From Adineta steineri (lineage: Eukaryota; Rotifera; Eurotatoria; Adinetida; Adinetidae), in assembly GCA_905250115.1 (NCBI GenBank), contig CAJNOI010000024.1, positions 628,130 to 692,129 on the forward strand: a stretch of 64,000 bases of DNA, given 5' to 3'. Shown in pieces: positions 48,604-59,748 of the stretch. Position 1 is the stretch's first letter, and each line of letters starts with the position of its first letter. Both the position numbers and the translations under genes were made by a program. The notes under the pieces are model-generated. The model was given only the letters and a program-made list of their open reading frames with translations, did not search any database and had not been told where the DNA came from.

Positions 48604-51600
48604 ATGTCATCAACTATTACTTATCCATCCGTACGTCGTGATTTATCTGTATTAGATACATATACTGATAAATCTTCATCTACTATAACTATTAATGATG
48701 CATATCGTTGGCTTGAAGATCCTGATTCGAAAGAAACTACTGAATTTGTTTCACAACAAAATGTAATAAGTGAAGATTATTTAAATAAAATTCCTTATCG
48801 TACAAAATTTTTTGAACATCTTAAAGAATTATTTAATATTCCAAAATTTTCTTGTCCATCAAAACAACCGAATGGAAAATATTATTATTTTATGAATACA
48901 GGTCTTCAAAATCAAGATATCTATTATGAATTAGATTCATTAAAAAAGTCAACTGATGAAAGTCAAATTTTACTTGATCCAAATACATTTTCTAAAGATG
49001 GTACAGTTGCAATTCAATCATTAAATTTTTCCTTTGATGGAAAAACCTTGTGTTATAGTGTATCTGATGCTGGTTCAGATTGGTCAACAATCTATTTTAT
49101 GGATATTGCATCACGAAAAAAATTAGATGATGTTATAACTCGAACAAAATTTTCATCATTACGTTGGACAACAGATAGTCGTGGTATTTTTTATGCAACA
49201 TATGCTGGTGCGAATGATAATATAACGTCAGATAATGATTCATCTACTTCGACAAATAAAGGAGAAAAGAATGGCGAAGTAATTATTAGATATTTATGTC
49301 TTCTTTACTTAAACTAAAAAGAATTTTTTTTGTTTCTAGACAGTAATTGAAGTTAATCGTACAGATATTCAAGAAGTTTATTTTCATCGAATTGGTACAC
49401 CTCGTTCATCAGATATATGTATTGCACGATGTGTAGATGATCTTAATGAACATTTCTTTTCAGTTGAAACATCTGATGATGGACAATATTTAATTGCTGA
49501 TGTAACTAAAGGTACATTACGGGAAAGTAAAGTTTGGATATTACCATTATTGAATTTATCTGATTCAATTGTTGAACAACCAAATTGGTTGAAATTAATT
49601 GATAATATGGATTTTGTTTATGATTTTGTTACATCACAAGGTGATTTACTTTATTTTCGAACAACTGCACAAGCTCAAAATTTTCGTCTTATTTCAATAA
49701 ATATAAAAACAAAAGAAATTAAAGAAATTATCAGCGAAGATAAACATAATATATTAGAAGATGTAACACGTGTTTATGAAAAATATTTTGTTGTTCGATA
49801 TTTAGCAGATGTTAAATCAATTTTATATTTATATGATATGGAAAGTGGAAAACAATTACGAAAATTTGATTTACCAATTGGAACTATTTCTGTTTGGTAA
49901 GAACAAAAATTAATAATGACTATCACTCGTGTTAGATTATGATTAGTTCTTCTTCGGGTAAAAGGAATAGTATTCATTAGTCTGTTGAATAGATGATCAT
50001 TAATGATCTATTAAAGTATTCCGGACAATTAAAAAAGTAGAGGTGAAAATCAGAATTTTGTGCTGTTTCTGAATAAGGACTTATACCGGTTTTCACTCGA
50101 AAATTTTTGCACGTCTTGAAAAATTGATATAAGTAGTGACCAAATAGACATTTGAGATCTCTGTAAGTTTTTGTACAAAGATGCCAGAAATGATTTAATT
50201 TGATAGGTTTGTTTACCATTGTAGATATAGGAAAATTCCCCTGCCAAATTATCTTTTTATGCCTTTCGAAGATTTCCTCGCTATTCTCGGGCAAAAAAAA
50301 ACAGATACATCATTTCTGAGCTCATATTCAGAAAGAGTCTACAATTCTGGTCATAACCTATAGCTTTTCGCTCCTCTAGAGTACTCTAGAAAGAATTAAA
50401 AATGGTCAAACATCAAGGGAGAAACGGCAGATGGAAATTCTTTGGTGCCCTTGGAGTGCTTTTTAAAGTCCTTCGGAATCCTGTACTTCAGGATCACAGA
50501 GTCGCTCGGGGCCCTTTGGAGTTTTTTGAAGTCTCAGATATCAGAGTCGCGGAGTCCTGGAGTTCCGTGGAAACTGCGGGGTCCAAGATTCTTGCAATTT
50601 GTCGTTTCCCCCTTGGCAAACACTTTTCGATAGATCGTTATTAGATTAATATCAAGATTACAATTCGATTATCTGCATCCGATAAAGGAAGAATATTCAA
50701 AGAAAAAAATAGCAATTTTTTTATAATAGAAGAAAAACATGTATCACAATGTTGCTGTGTTTAAACTATTAAATAGAGAATTTTCTAAAAGAATGATAAA
50801 TTTATTGTAGATTTCGAACGTTCTACTGTTGAATATAATGAAAAATAATTTATTTTTATTTTTAAGGGGTGATCAACATGAATCAGAAATATTTGTTCGT
50901 CTCGAATCATTTCTCTCTCCAACAATAATTTATATATGCGATCTTGCTGACTCACTTGATGCTCCGTTAACACTTTTCAAACAAATTGAATTTCAAGGCA
51001 TTGATCTGAATGAATTAATAACTGAACAAGTTTTTGTCGATTCAGCTGGATTAGATCCATCAAATCCAGTTAAAGTTCCAATGTTTTTAGTTCATCGAAA
51101 AAATTTACAAAAAACTGGTGACAATCCAACACATATCTATGTTTATGGTGGTTTTTCACATGCAATGAAACCATTTTTTTCTATTGGTGCACTTCTATGG
51201 ATATATCATTTTCATGGAATCTTTGCTGTAGCTAATGTCAGAGGTGGTGCTGAATATGGTGAAGCATGGCATAGGGATGGTTATAAATCTAAAAAAATCA
51301 ATACTTATCATGATTTAAATGCTTGTGCTGAATGGCTTATTTCAGAAAAATATACTCAATCAAATAAAGTTTCTATAGCAGGTGGTAGCAATGGAGGATT
51401 AACTGTAGCAGCTTGTGCTAATATGCGACCAGATTTATTTGCTAATGTTATTATTCAAGTTGGTGTACTTGATTTATATCGATATCATAAATTTACTATT
51501 GGATATTATTGGTGTGGCGAATTTGGTAATCCTGATATATCTGAAGAATTTGAATGGGTTAAATCAATATCACCATTACATAATATTCCAAAAGATCCAA

Positions 51601-51915
51601 AAACATATCCGGCAATTCTTATGACAACAGGTGATCATGATGATCGCGTTGTGCCAGCACATTCTTTTAAATATGCAGCACAATTACAATATCAATTAGG
51701 TGAAACAATGAATCGTTTAGGTCGTCCATTAATCGTTCGAATTGATGTTCGAGCTGGACATGGTAATTTTTCTTTATAAATAAATAGAAAATATTTTATT
51801 TGTGACATATTACTTTCGTTTAGGTGCGGGTAAACCAACAATTAAACGAATTGAAGAAATAGCCGATACATATTCATTTATTTCTTACGCATTGGGTGCT
51901 CAATGGCATGATTAA
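48604..51915 (+). CDS. PREP: Prolyl endopeptidase (prolyl oligopeptidase)
   Basis: Cytosolic serine peptidase that cleaves short peptides after proline. N-terminal signature DAYRWLEDPDSKETTEFV, then NTGLQNQDIYYELDSL, SFDGKTLCYSVSDAGSDWSTI and the seven-bladed propeller region. Catalytic triad: Ser in AGGSNGGLTVAAC, Asp in TTGDHDDRVVPAHSF, His in DVRAGHGAGKPT, where the last intron splits the glycine codon after GH. NVRGGAEYG and YGGFSHAMKP are also family motifs. Length is close to the usual 710 residues. A large intron (49899 to about 50866) is inflated by a MITE at 50414-50615; the splice restores W-G-D-Q. I start at MSSTITYP, because AATTTCAG ends just before AT-ATG, though an in-frame ATG exists at about 48550. 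Confidence 0.94.
50406..50623. mobile_element. hAT-like MITE in a PREP intron
   Basis: The element is 50414-50615. Left end CAAGGGAGAAACGGCAGAT and the reversed right end CAAGGGGGAAACGACAAAT agree at 16 of 19 positions. The flanking octamers TCAAACAT and GCAAACAC share six bases. The interior is GC-rich relative to the intron and shows diverged repeats around GGAGTTTTTTGAAGTC. The ends resemble those of the element at 48260-48529 in their first ten bases (CAAGGGnGAA). Confidence 0.7.
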
Positions 51916-52031
51916 CTGAATGAAAAAGATATTTTTTTTTAAATCCTTAATTTTTTTTGTGATCTCATTATTTTACTGAAAACAAAATTAAAATCATCTT
52001 TACACTAAAAGTGTTCAATCTCATTTTAGAT

Positions 52032-53110
52032 ATGACTTCACCTCGTGCAAAACTTATTAATAGTCTTCAAATTCTTTGTAATGAACATGGCTTAATATGG
52101 GATGAACAATTATCAAATGATATTCCACGAAAATGGCGTGTACATGGAGATATGCTTCTTCTTCCTTCATCTCGTTGTTTTCTTGATTCTCGATGGTTAA
52201 ATCACATTCGTTAGTTGTTATCGTTTTGTTTTAGAAGTAAAAAAATAATAATTCTTTTTAGCATCGGAACAATTTTGGACAACTGTTGCTCGTGCATTTG
52301 GATCATCAATTAAACGTATTGCTTTCGAAGGTGCTATTAAGAATGATGATTTTCGATCACCAACTACACGATTAGTATTAGGAAATGATCCATGGATACA
52401 TTTAGTTGAAAATGGTATAAAGTAGGTTAGTTTAATTTTGATTTTTATTCATAGGAAAAAATATAATATGATTTTAGATTTTCATATAATGTCGATAAAA
52501 GTATGTTTTGTGCTGGAAATGTTACAGAACGAATGAGAATGGGACAAGTTAATTGTGCGAATGAAATCATTGTAGATCTTTATGTTGGAGTTGGATATTT
52601 TACACTTCCATTTCTTGTTCATGGTCATGCAAAACATGTGTATGGATGTGAATGGAATCCAGATTCTATGGAAGCACTTCGTCGTAATCTGCAAGCAAAT
52701 TATATTGATGAAGATCGTTATACGCTTTTATTAGGAGATAATCAATTGGTAGATTTTGAAATTTTATAAAATTATTTATTCATTTGCTTTTATAGACATG
52801 TCCTGTTGGTGTAGCTGATCGATGTAATCTTGGTTTAATTCCATCATCTGAACCAAGTTGGACTATTGCATGTCGAGCTCTTCAATCTAAAGGTGGTCGT
52901 ATTCATGTACATGGTGTTGGAAATACAAAAGAAGAAACACATGAACAATGGAGTGAAAAAGTTCGACAACGTTTTGAAACAATAATGAATGATATTCATC
53001 AGAATCAAAATACTTATCAATGTGAAATAGAACATATTGAACGAGTGAAACCATACGGACCACATTTAGATCATCTTGTTGTTGATTTATTATTAACGAA
53101 AATATGTTGA
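52032..53110 (+). CDS. TYW2: tRNA wybutosine-synthesising protein 2 (TYW2/TRMT12)
   Basis: Transfers the 3-amino-3-carboxypropyl group from S-adenosylmethionine during wybutosine formation at position 37 of tRNA-Phe. Four exons. The N-terminal part has KWRVHGDMLLLPSSRCF; the core has MFCAGNVTERMRMGQ and the SAM-binding VDLYVGVGYFTLPFLVHGHA, then YGCEWNPDSMEALRRNLQAN (the Asn-Pro motif of Trm5/Tyw2 enzymes), ADRCNLGLIPSSEPSWTIAC, and the C-terminal VKPYGPHLDHLVVDL. Glu-Trp-Asn-Pro rather than the Trm5 variant, and the LIPSSEPSW string, favour TYW2 over TRMT5. It follows PREP by about 115 bp in the same direction. CATTTTAG lies two bases before the ATG, so the gene might be a downstream member of a trans-spliced pair. 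Confidence 0.9.
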
Positions 53111-53743
53111 TTATTTTTATATAAATATCCGTTATATTTTTCGTTGGAAATATATTATTATTAAAATGTTTGTTTAAAAAATAAAAGAAACGTTCGTACA
53201 TATATTTTAATTGATTTCGGCCTTGAAGGAAAGATAGCGAATTCGATGGAGAGTAGTATGAGAGAAGATTGTGTTATTAAATGATCTTACTTTAAATTAT
53301 ACTGCAATCTGAATAAATATATCGTGTATCAGGCCGAATACTATGGGGATGTACAAACGATGTATTTCGATGAAGATTGTGATGTTTGTGGAATGAGCAA
53401 AGGAAAATATCGAGCAGTCAGATGAATAGGAGAATCTCTTCTAATTATTTCAAGCAGAAAGAAACAATGTATGACATCAAGACGTATATTTACATGGCCG
53501 GAACTCAAAAGGTTAATGATCAAATTATTCTATTCACTCTATATATCTCCAATATAGTACAAATTTCACAATACTAAAGAAATTATGCATATAGCCCGTA
53601 GTTCTGATATTTTAGCAAACGAAAAAACTTCATCACTTTTTGATAAAAGAAGCTTAGACATAGATATTAACAACAAGCATTCATATCTATTCAGAATATG
53701 AAGAAAATGCGAGTGCCGTTCATATTTATTAGATTTTTGAAAA
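53111..53743. other. Convergent-gene spacer
   Basis: 3' ends of TYW2 (+) and the LRAT-like gene (-). TTCGGCCT near 53216 and its complement near 53333 form a weak inverted pair. No gene seen. Confidence 0.5.
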
Positions 53744-54572
53744 TTAAATCAGAGAAATATCTTCGTCTGATGAAAATTCCATAAGTGTTGAAGAGAATAT
53801 CATAGGTTCATCTGAAGTAGTTTTTGAGAGTGTTAATAACTGATCGTTGGAATCTAAAAAAAGTATAGTTTTACATACATATATATCTTCTTGTTCTTTT
53901 TTTTCAATAAGAAAATATGTAATCATACTTTCAGTAGTTTGTAATAAATCAATTTCATCATTTTTCTCGATCCAAAAGTCATTCTTTCCAATTTGTGAAG
54001 CTTGACGAAATGGCATTCCACACATAAGTGCAGCATTAAATGCATTATTACTATTACTTGATATTTGTTCTAAAAAAGGAAAACGAAAGATTCGAAATAC
54101 ATTTCTTATCTTTGAAATTACTTTTATCGAAAAAATGTTTCTTTAATGATATTTGTTCATAAGTTGAATAAAACAGATTACACCATTGTTCATGAACTGT
54201 TGTACAACATTTTTGAGCAAATTGTGATAAATCATTAGAAAATAATTTTCGTACATTATCAGGTGAAGTTTTAATCCAATCAAGAAGTAATAATGCATTT
54301 TTAACGATTTCTTCAGGTGGTCGATTATGTAAATATTTAACTTTTTTTATACAACTACAATTTCCATTATAAATAACACGTCTTAAACAACTTTTTCTTT
54401 TAAATTCATTTAAACTAACAAGTCGTAGCGTATTTTTATATGATGTAAGAACAAAAATTGATTTTAATGTTGGACATTGAACAGCAATACCTTGTTGTAC
54501 GTTAAATAATCGATATCGATATAAATGATCACCAGGACGTACTTCAGATGAATTTATTATATGAAGGACCAT
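53744..54572 (-). CDS. Degenerate LRAT/NC-domain-like protein
   Basis: Two exons (a short intron near 54069-54114 restores frame) of about 260 residues. The N-terminus has VRPGDHLYRYRLFNVQQGIAV, which resembles the start of LRAT/NC domains (GDHLY then HxGIYVG), and a later segment PEEIVKNALLLLDW...FSNDLSQFAQKCCT lines up with the usual R..NCEHF..CR region. In active members the second motif has His before GI and the later motif has the nucleophilic Cys in NCE; here those positions are Gln and Asp. If the family call is right the protein is probably not an acyltransferase or thiol hydrolase. The C-terminal third is acidic and Ser-rich. TTTATTTTAG directly abuts the ATG. Confidence 0.55.
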
Positions 54573-55681
54573 CTAAAATAAATTAAAAACCTTTGATATT
54601 TGTACTTTCTTTTCTATCTTATGTTTTGTCCTTTGATAATAAATATGTAAGGTCTTTATGTCTTTTATTTTGTTATTCTTTATTTATCATACGAATATTA
54701 TCAAGTAGTGATATCTTTTCTTTAGGCATTAGACATTAAAGGACACATTACATGTAAGGTTAGTAATATAATAAAATTTATCTTATTCAAATTACTTGAT
54801 GAATCATCATTAGATACGAAAAAGAAAATGATCATTGAAATTGCGTCGATATTATAAGAATACGTGATGTTTTTAAAATCTAATAACTTGAGAGTAGTGT
54901 TAATCGCTGATACAATATTTTTGACTTACTTCTGTATGTTTAGTTTAAAATTGATCTCCTTCTGTTAAATCAATATTCTCTTCAATAAATATATCTTCAT
55001 TCTCAGCCGTTATTTCTACTTCAATTACATAGACTTATTAACTGAAAAATTTGTTTTATGTTCAATTCGGGTATACGAAAAATGCGCACGAGAGTTTGGA
55101 AACAAAACGAACTCTTTCAATCTCATTCAAACGTTCGTGCGCATCTTTCGAAATCCCATTCAATTCGTTTCATCTGAGATATACAGAATCTGTGCAACAC
55201 TTGTGAGAAGGTCATAAATCAATATGTAAAAGAGATTGAAAACAATATAGAAACGGATATGTTAATGTAATTTTTTTCAGAAATTATACTGTGTACATTT
55301 TGTTATAAAATCATTCTATTTGTGACTAATTGAAAAATTATTGCCTTCATATATTTTTTTATTTTATTATCTTGATATTCTTCATGAAATATCATTGACA
55401 TCATGGTTATTGATCTTATCAATATTTAAAAAATATCCTATCGATTTTATCATCATGATAATATTAGAATAGTTTGAAAAGATTTTTTATATGAATCATT
55501 CTCTAGTTACATGTATATATCAGTCAATTGAAAGAAAAAAAGACTTGGCTATTAATCTAGTTACAATTTATATTAAAATTAAGCGCTTCGAATAGTTTCA
55601 TTTTCAATAAATTTTTTTTTCTTTGAACTATCGATCGTATTGTGATTTCGAATTTGTTTTACGATACACAAATTGATTATA
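54573..55681. other. Divergent-gene spacer with a short TIR element
   Basis: No gene seen. It carries the small inverted-repeat element at 55069-55158; the rest is AT-rich. Confidence 0.55.
55061..55167. mobile_element. Short TIR element (about 90 bp) with flanking direct repeat
   Basis: CGAAAAATGCGCACGA near the left end and CGAAAGATGCGCACGA on the reversed right end match at 15 of 16, with weaker pairing outside (GGG..T..CGAAA). TTCAATTCG is found at 55061-55069 and again at 55159-55167, directly bordering the unit, consistent with an 8-9 bp target-site duplication. Confidence 0.65.
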
Positions 55682-56239
55682 ATGTCGGCTTTCACTACCC
55701 TATTGAATATGCTTTCGACAGTAGTGACTTTCATAGGAGGGGTAGTAGAACAGGTTGCTCCTGTATTTAATAAATTTATCGGCAAAAGCACGACTTGTAA
55801 GTTTTTTCCATATTCTCACAATTATTATTAATATGTATAAAAACAGTACCTCCAACAACAATCAATCCGAATTGTCAACCACCTCTATGTGGTACTAAAC
55901 CATATTATTGTCCTAATGATGAACTATCACCCATATGTTTACAACAAAGATATGCATTTGAACGTAATGTTCCTCGTCATCTTACAACATTTTCATCTGA
56001 TATTATGAATGATGATAATGAAAATCTTAAGAAATGTTCAACATCAATGTCACCGTATGAATTAATAAATTTTTCATTTTTTTATTTTACAATTATTTTT
56101 TAGAAATACTACAATTATGTTAGTATTTATTGGTGTAATCGCATTGGCTATTATAGCATTTTTATATGTACGATGTAATCATCGAAATGCATATAAGAGA
56201 GATTATGATGATCGTAAAAGTAGTACATGGGATGTATAA
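55682..56239 (+). CDS. Orphan single-pass membrane protein with Cys-containing ectodomain
   Basis: Three short exons, joined by me: 55682 to about 55795, an exon beginning after AAAACAG near 55848, and a last exon after TTTTTTTAG near 56101, ending at 56239. Both splices restore frame. The product (about 148 aa) has a hydrophobic N-terminus (FTTLLNMLSTVVTFIGGVV), a Pro/Thr stretch, six Cys residues (NCQPPLCGTKPYYC, PICLQQR, KKCSTS), a transmembrane helix (TIMLVFIGVIALAIIAFLYV) and a basic, Tyr-containing cytosolic tail ending STWDV. No family was recognised. The gene is easily missed because every exon is short. Confidence 0.65.
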
Positions 56240-56706
56240 TAATAAATATTGAATCATGTTTAAATAAAATAAATGATTTTATTTGATATGAATATATCCA
56301 GATTTTTGTATATTGAATTAGTCTAAGGATGCGCAGTTTCAGTTTACTGAATACTGGTAGCGCCGTCATTTGGTCACTGAAGCACTGACTTCACTGGCAG
56401 TGGGTGCACCGCAACACTGCTGCGCCGACGTAAACCGCTTTATACTGACTTCCTAGGTTTATGCATATCAGTAAAATTCGGTGCTTCAGTGCCCACAGTA
56501 CTGACAGTGACAGTTTTACAGTATTTGCACTGAAACTGCGCATCCGTAAATTAGTCCGAAATTTAAAGGAAAAGAGTAGAAAGTATATCTTGAAATTCAT
56601 TGTCTCAATTGATTATTCTTCGAAATATTGATCTAGATATTTTGTAGAGTATCGTAGCTAGAATTTATTTTTTAACAATGCTTGATTACAAAAAATATTG
56701 TTTTGT
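56240..56706. other. Convergent-gene spacer with a MITE
   Basis: Most of this interval is the element at 56324-56548. No gene seen; a minus-strand frame at 56391-56600 runs through the element and is not credible. Confidence 0.65.
56316..56556. mobile_element. hAT-like MITE with perfect 8-bp duplication
   Basis: The element is 56324-56548 (225 bp). Left end TAAGGATGCGCAGTTTCAGT and reversed right end TACGGATGCGCAGTTTCAGT differ at one of 20 positions. AATTAGTC flanks both sides perfectly (56316-56323 and 56549-56556), the 8-bp duplication size of hAT transposons, and TAAGG fits the YARNG start of hAT ends. The interior is rich in CACTG/CAGTG words, giving it strong folding potential, and is clearly GC-richer than the neighbourhood. 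No reading frame. Confidence 0.88.
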
Positions 56707-57132
56707 TTATATATCTTCAATTGCTTTATGTTCTTTTAATAACCGTTTTAATTCACCATCTTTTTCTAAATTTTCAAGATCTTCTTCATCACCAATACAT
56801 TTTCCTCCGATAAATATTCTTGGAACAGTTCGATCTTCCGTTAATTTTTTTAATTCATTTTGATATTCATCTGCATTTGATAATTCATTAAGTTCAAGAA
56901 CATAATATTTATCATCTAATTTATATTTTTTTAAAACATTTTTTGCTTTGTGACAATAAGGACATGATGATTTGGAAAAAATTACAACCGGATATTTATG
57001 TATTAATTCTTGAATATGTTCAGGAGCAGATAATTCAGTTTTTGATGTCATATTTCTTCCAAATATATTAATAACAATAATAATAAAAATAAAAAAAATT
57101 AAAATTAATCCAAGACAATCTTTTTTATTCAT
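56707..57132 (-). CDS. Membrane-anchored glutaredoxin
   Basis: Single exon, 141 residues. The N-terminal basic residues plus hydrophobic stretch (LGLILIFFIFIIIVINIF) form a signal anchor or signal peptide. The glutaredoxin fold follows: VVIFSKSSCPYCHKAKNVL with the dithiol CPYC active site, the EDRTVPRIFIGG cis-Pro/glutathione-binding motif and IGDEEDLENLEKDGEL. All catalytic and glutathione-contact motifs are present, so it should be active. The hydrophobic leader places it in the secretory pathway or on a membrane, as for yeast Grx6/7 type enzymes; that localisation is inferred. Confidence 0.9.
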   Translation of the reverse strand: MNKKDCLGLILIFFIFIIIVINIFGRNMTSKTELSAPEHIQELIHKYPVVIFSKSSCPYCHKAKNVLKKYKLDDKYYVLELNELSNADEYQNELKKLTEDRTVPRIFIGGKCIGDEEDLENLEKDGELKRLLKEHKAIEDI

Positions 57133-58386
57133 TAGTTTTTAATCTCAATATAGAAACCATCTTATCTAAAAATTACTCTTCAATATAAATTTGAAACAAA
57201 AAGTTTTGTTATTGCGAACAAAAATGTCAGGTGATACTTTGTTTTGTCGAGTAATGTATTACAAAGTAAAATAGGACCATATCCAAAAAAAAAGTTAATA
57301 TAGTTTTCATTTCATTCTGAATCTGTTTTTTAATCTAGATAGCACAGATATGGTTCATCAAATAAACTGAAAATATTTAAATGAATTAAGGAATGTATGA
57401 ATTATTCTCACAAAGTGTACATGAAGTATAAATCAAAATAAGTAAAAATCTTGGAGACTTTGCTCCCATATTGAAACCTTACTTTTAGAAATACTGATTT
57501 AGTTATTGACAATAACTTGATTGGAAAATAGACAAAAATTTATATCAAATTGTTAATGCGTAATTTTTCCTCTTTAAACTAATGGTCATATCAATGGCTA
57601 TAATAATCGATATCCACTGACACCTTTTGGAAGAAATATATGTATAATGGATATTTAGTAAATCAAAAAACAGACGTTTAGAATTGGATATCTTCATTGT
57701 ATTTCAAACAAATGAGCTGATTTTTTTTCGCAGAATAAAGAATAATTCTAAATTATTATTCTATTTTCCACCTTTTTTAAAATCTACGCGAATCAACAAT
57801 AATTCTGCACCTTTTCTAATCTGATTGTTATATTCAACATAAAAAAAACAAGTTCAAAGGTAAATATCAATTTTTATTACAATAACGAACGGAAATAATG
57901 AACACAACAGTTTATTCAATCAGAGATGTGCCGCCTATGAGATGCGCACCTCCACTTTTTACTTTGCGTCATATTCCCGTATCTGTATATATACAATATT
58001 CAACATAAATATGTTTTTGTATGTATATAAATTAAACACAATCTCTGTTCTTCAACCTCTGGATTATATAATGTAAATACATAATATTAGGTTATTGACG
58101 TCGATCATAAATAAATCATATCGACGGATATTTTGTTTTGTCATGAATAAGAAAAGCAAAAATATTTTTTTAATTTACATTTATCTGAAGTTAAAAAAGC
58201 GCGAAAATGTATATTATACGCTTCAGAGGAGATATAATAGCCTTGCTATTTATAATATAATATCTCGCATATATATATTCAGATTTATTGTGTTATTTTT
58301 TATCCTTGACCAAATAATACATACAACGAAATAAATCAAATAGATACGAAAATAAAACAACATAACATTTATGTGATTTGTTAGAT
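57133..58386. other. Divergent-gene spacer
   Basis: AT-rich without a gene or clear repeat. A 79-codon plus frame at 58095-58334 is Lys/Ile/Tyr-rich, as random AT-rich sequence tends to be, and is not supported. Confidence 0.5.
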
Positions 58387-58938
58387 ATGAGTGAAATACC
58401 ATATGGCCCATTGAGTGAAACAAATTCTACTCCACGTAATTCTATTAGTGTTACTATTCCACGTGATTCTGTTGGTACTGTGAATTCATCGTATACTATA
58501 ATTAATACTGGAACTGATAATCCTTCATATTTATGTCGTATATGTAAAAGCAAATTATTTAAAAAACAAGAACTTGATCATACACCTATCGATTGTCTTA
58601 GTCAACGATGTGAATTATTAGAAAGTGAAAATGTTAAATTAAAAGATCGTGATATGAAATCACGTATACAAATAAAAGAACTTGAAACTAAACTTACAGC
58701 ATTAGAAGATGCAATTAAAGGTTTAACTGCACCTAAACAAGAACAAGCCGCACCATTTAATTTTAGTTCAGGACAAAAAGTTCGTAATCCATTTAAAAAA
58801 GCTCAATCAGTCGATGTCGTTGCACGAAATAATTCTGAAATTAATTATGATAATATTTTACCACCCAAACAACGATCCGGTAGTCGAGAACGTGTCGGAC
58901 TTTTCGGTAGTCTTGGTGCAGCATCACAAATGCGTTAA
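58387..58938 (+). CDS. Orphan protein with Cys cluster and coiled coil
   Basis: Single exon of 183 residues. An N-terminal Ser/Thr-rich part is followed by LCRICKSKLFKKQELDH and IDCLSQRC, a CxxC...CxxxxC arrangement that could hold zinc, then a coiled coil (about residues 78-118: LLESENVKLKDRDMKS and IQIKELETKLTALEDAI) and a basic, Ser-rich C-terminus ending LFGSLGAASQMR. The order of a small zinc module, a coiled coil and a basic tail suggests an adaptor or cytoskeletal/vesicle protein, but I recognise no family. TTTGTTAG lies two bases before the ATG. Confidence 0.68.
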   Translation: MSEIPYGPLSETNSTPRNSISVTIPRDSVGTVNSSYTIINTGTDNPSYLCRICKSKLFKKQELDHTPIDCLSQRCELLESENVKLKDRDMKSRIQIKELETKLTALEDAIKGLTAPKQEQAAPFNFSSGQKVRNPFKKAQSVDVVARNNSEINYDNILPPKQRSGSRERVGLFGSLGAASQMR

Positions 58939-59748
58939 AATAAACAATTCAAATTTTATATTGACTATATAAAAATATTTTCTTTTTCATCTCCAATGTA
59001 CTATTTTGTATTCATTTTTCAAGAGTTTATCTATATCGTTTATATAGATTTTTACTTTAATCATTTAAATATATTAAACGAATAAATTTTGTCAATTATT
59101 CAATAGATATATCATAGTGAGAAATAAAAAGAACGTTGATGGCAGTTATCTTATTTTAGAATCGATAAGCCTGAAGTTTAGAGCAAAAAACCAAAGAAAT
59201 GTAAGTATGTGTCATGTATATATATATATTCCATTTTATCCGATCTGGAGTCGTAATTAATTGATACTTGTCTTGTTTTTATAAGTATTTGTATCAGATA
59301 ATCAGCCTATCGTATAAGCTAAAGATAAAAATTCATCATTTGAGTTATATATACGCGCTACGCATAAGATCAGATACAATAAATATTCAACATTAGTAAT
59401 ATCTATATGTCACATGAGTATGACTCATATTACGCCGTACAAGTCGATTCTAACAGAGAGCAAAAAAACATTGAAAATCAAATAATCATTTCAGTCATTG
59501 GATTTTATTGTTTTTTTTTTCTCTTAATATGCAACAGAAAAAAAAGAAGGAAAAAGATTAATGGAAATATATAATTATACACAAACGAACACAGTCAGTT
59601 GGTAAAAATATTGAGAATTAAAATGAGAAGAAATTTCTATATTTTTCTTGTATTTTTTTAATTAGGTTACACTATGAATACATATGAATTGCACAACGCT
59701 TAAAATAAAATATAGGAAAAAAGAAGACAAAGGAATGTTAAGGATTGA
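58939..59748. other. Convergent-gene spacer
   Basis: 3' regions of the coiled-coil orphan (+) and auxilin/GAK (-). A short TA tract lies near 59216-59230. No gene seen. Confidence 0.55.

Noticed and set aside
50402..50644. 80- and 63-codon frames in the PREP intron
   Set aside because: They lie within the GC-rich MITE at 50414-50615.
53213..53345. TTCGGCCT inverted pair as a transposon
   Set aside because: Only eight matching bases and no flanking duplication.
56391..56600. 69-codon minus frame
   Set aside because: It runs through the hAT-like MITE.
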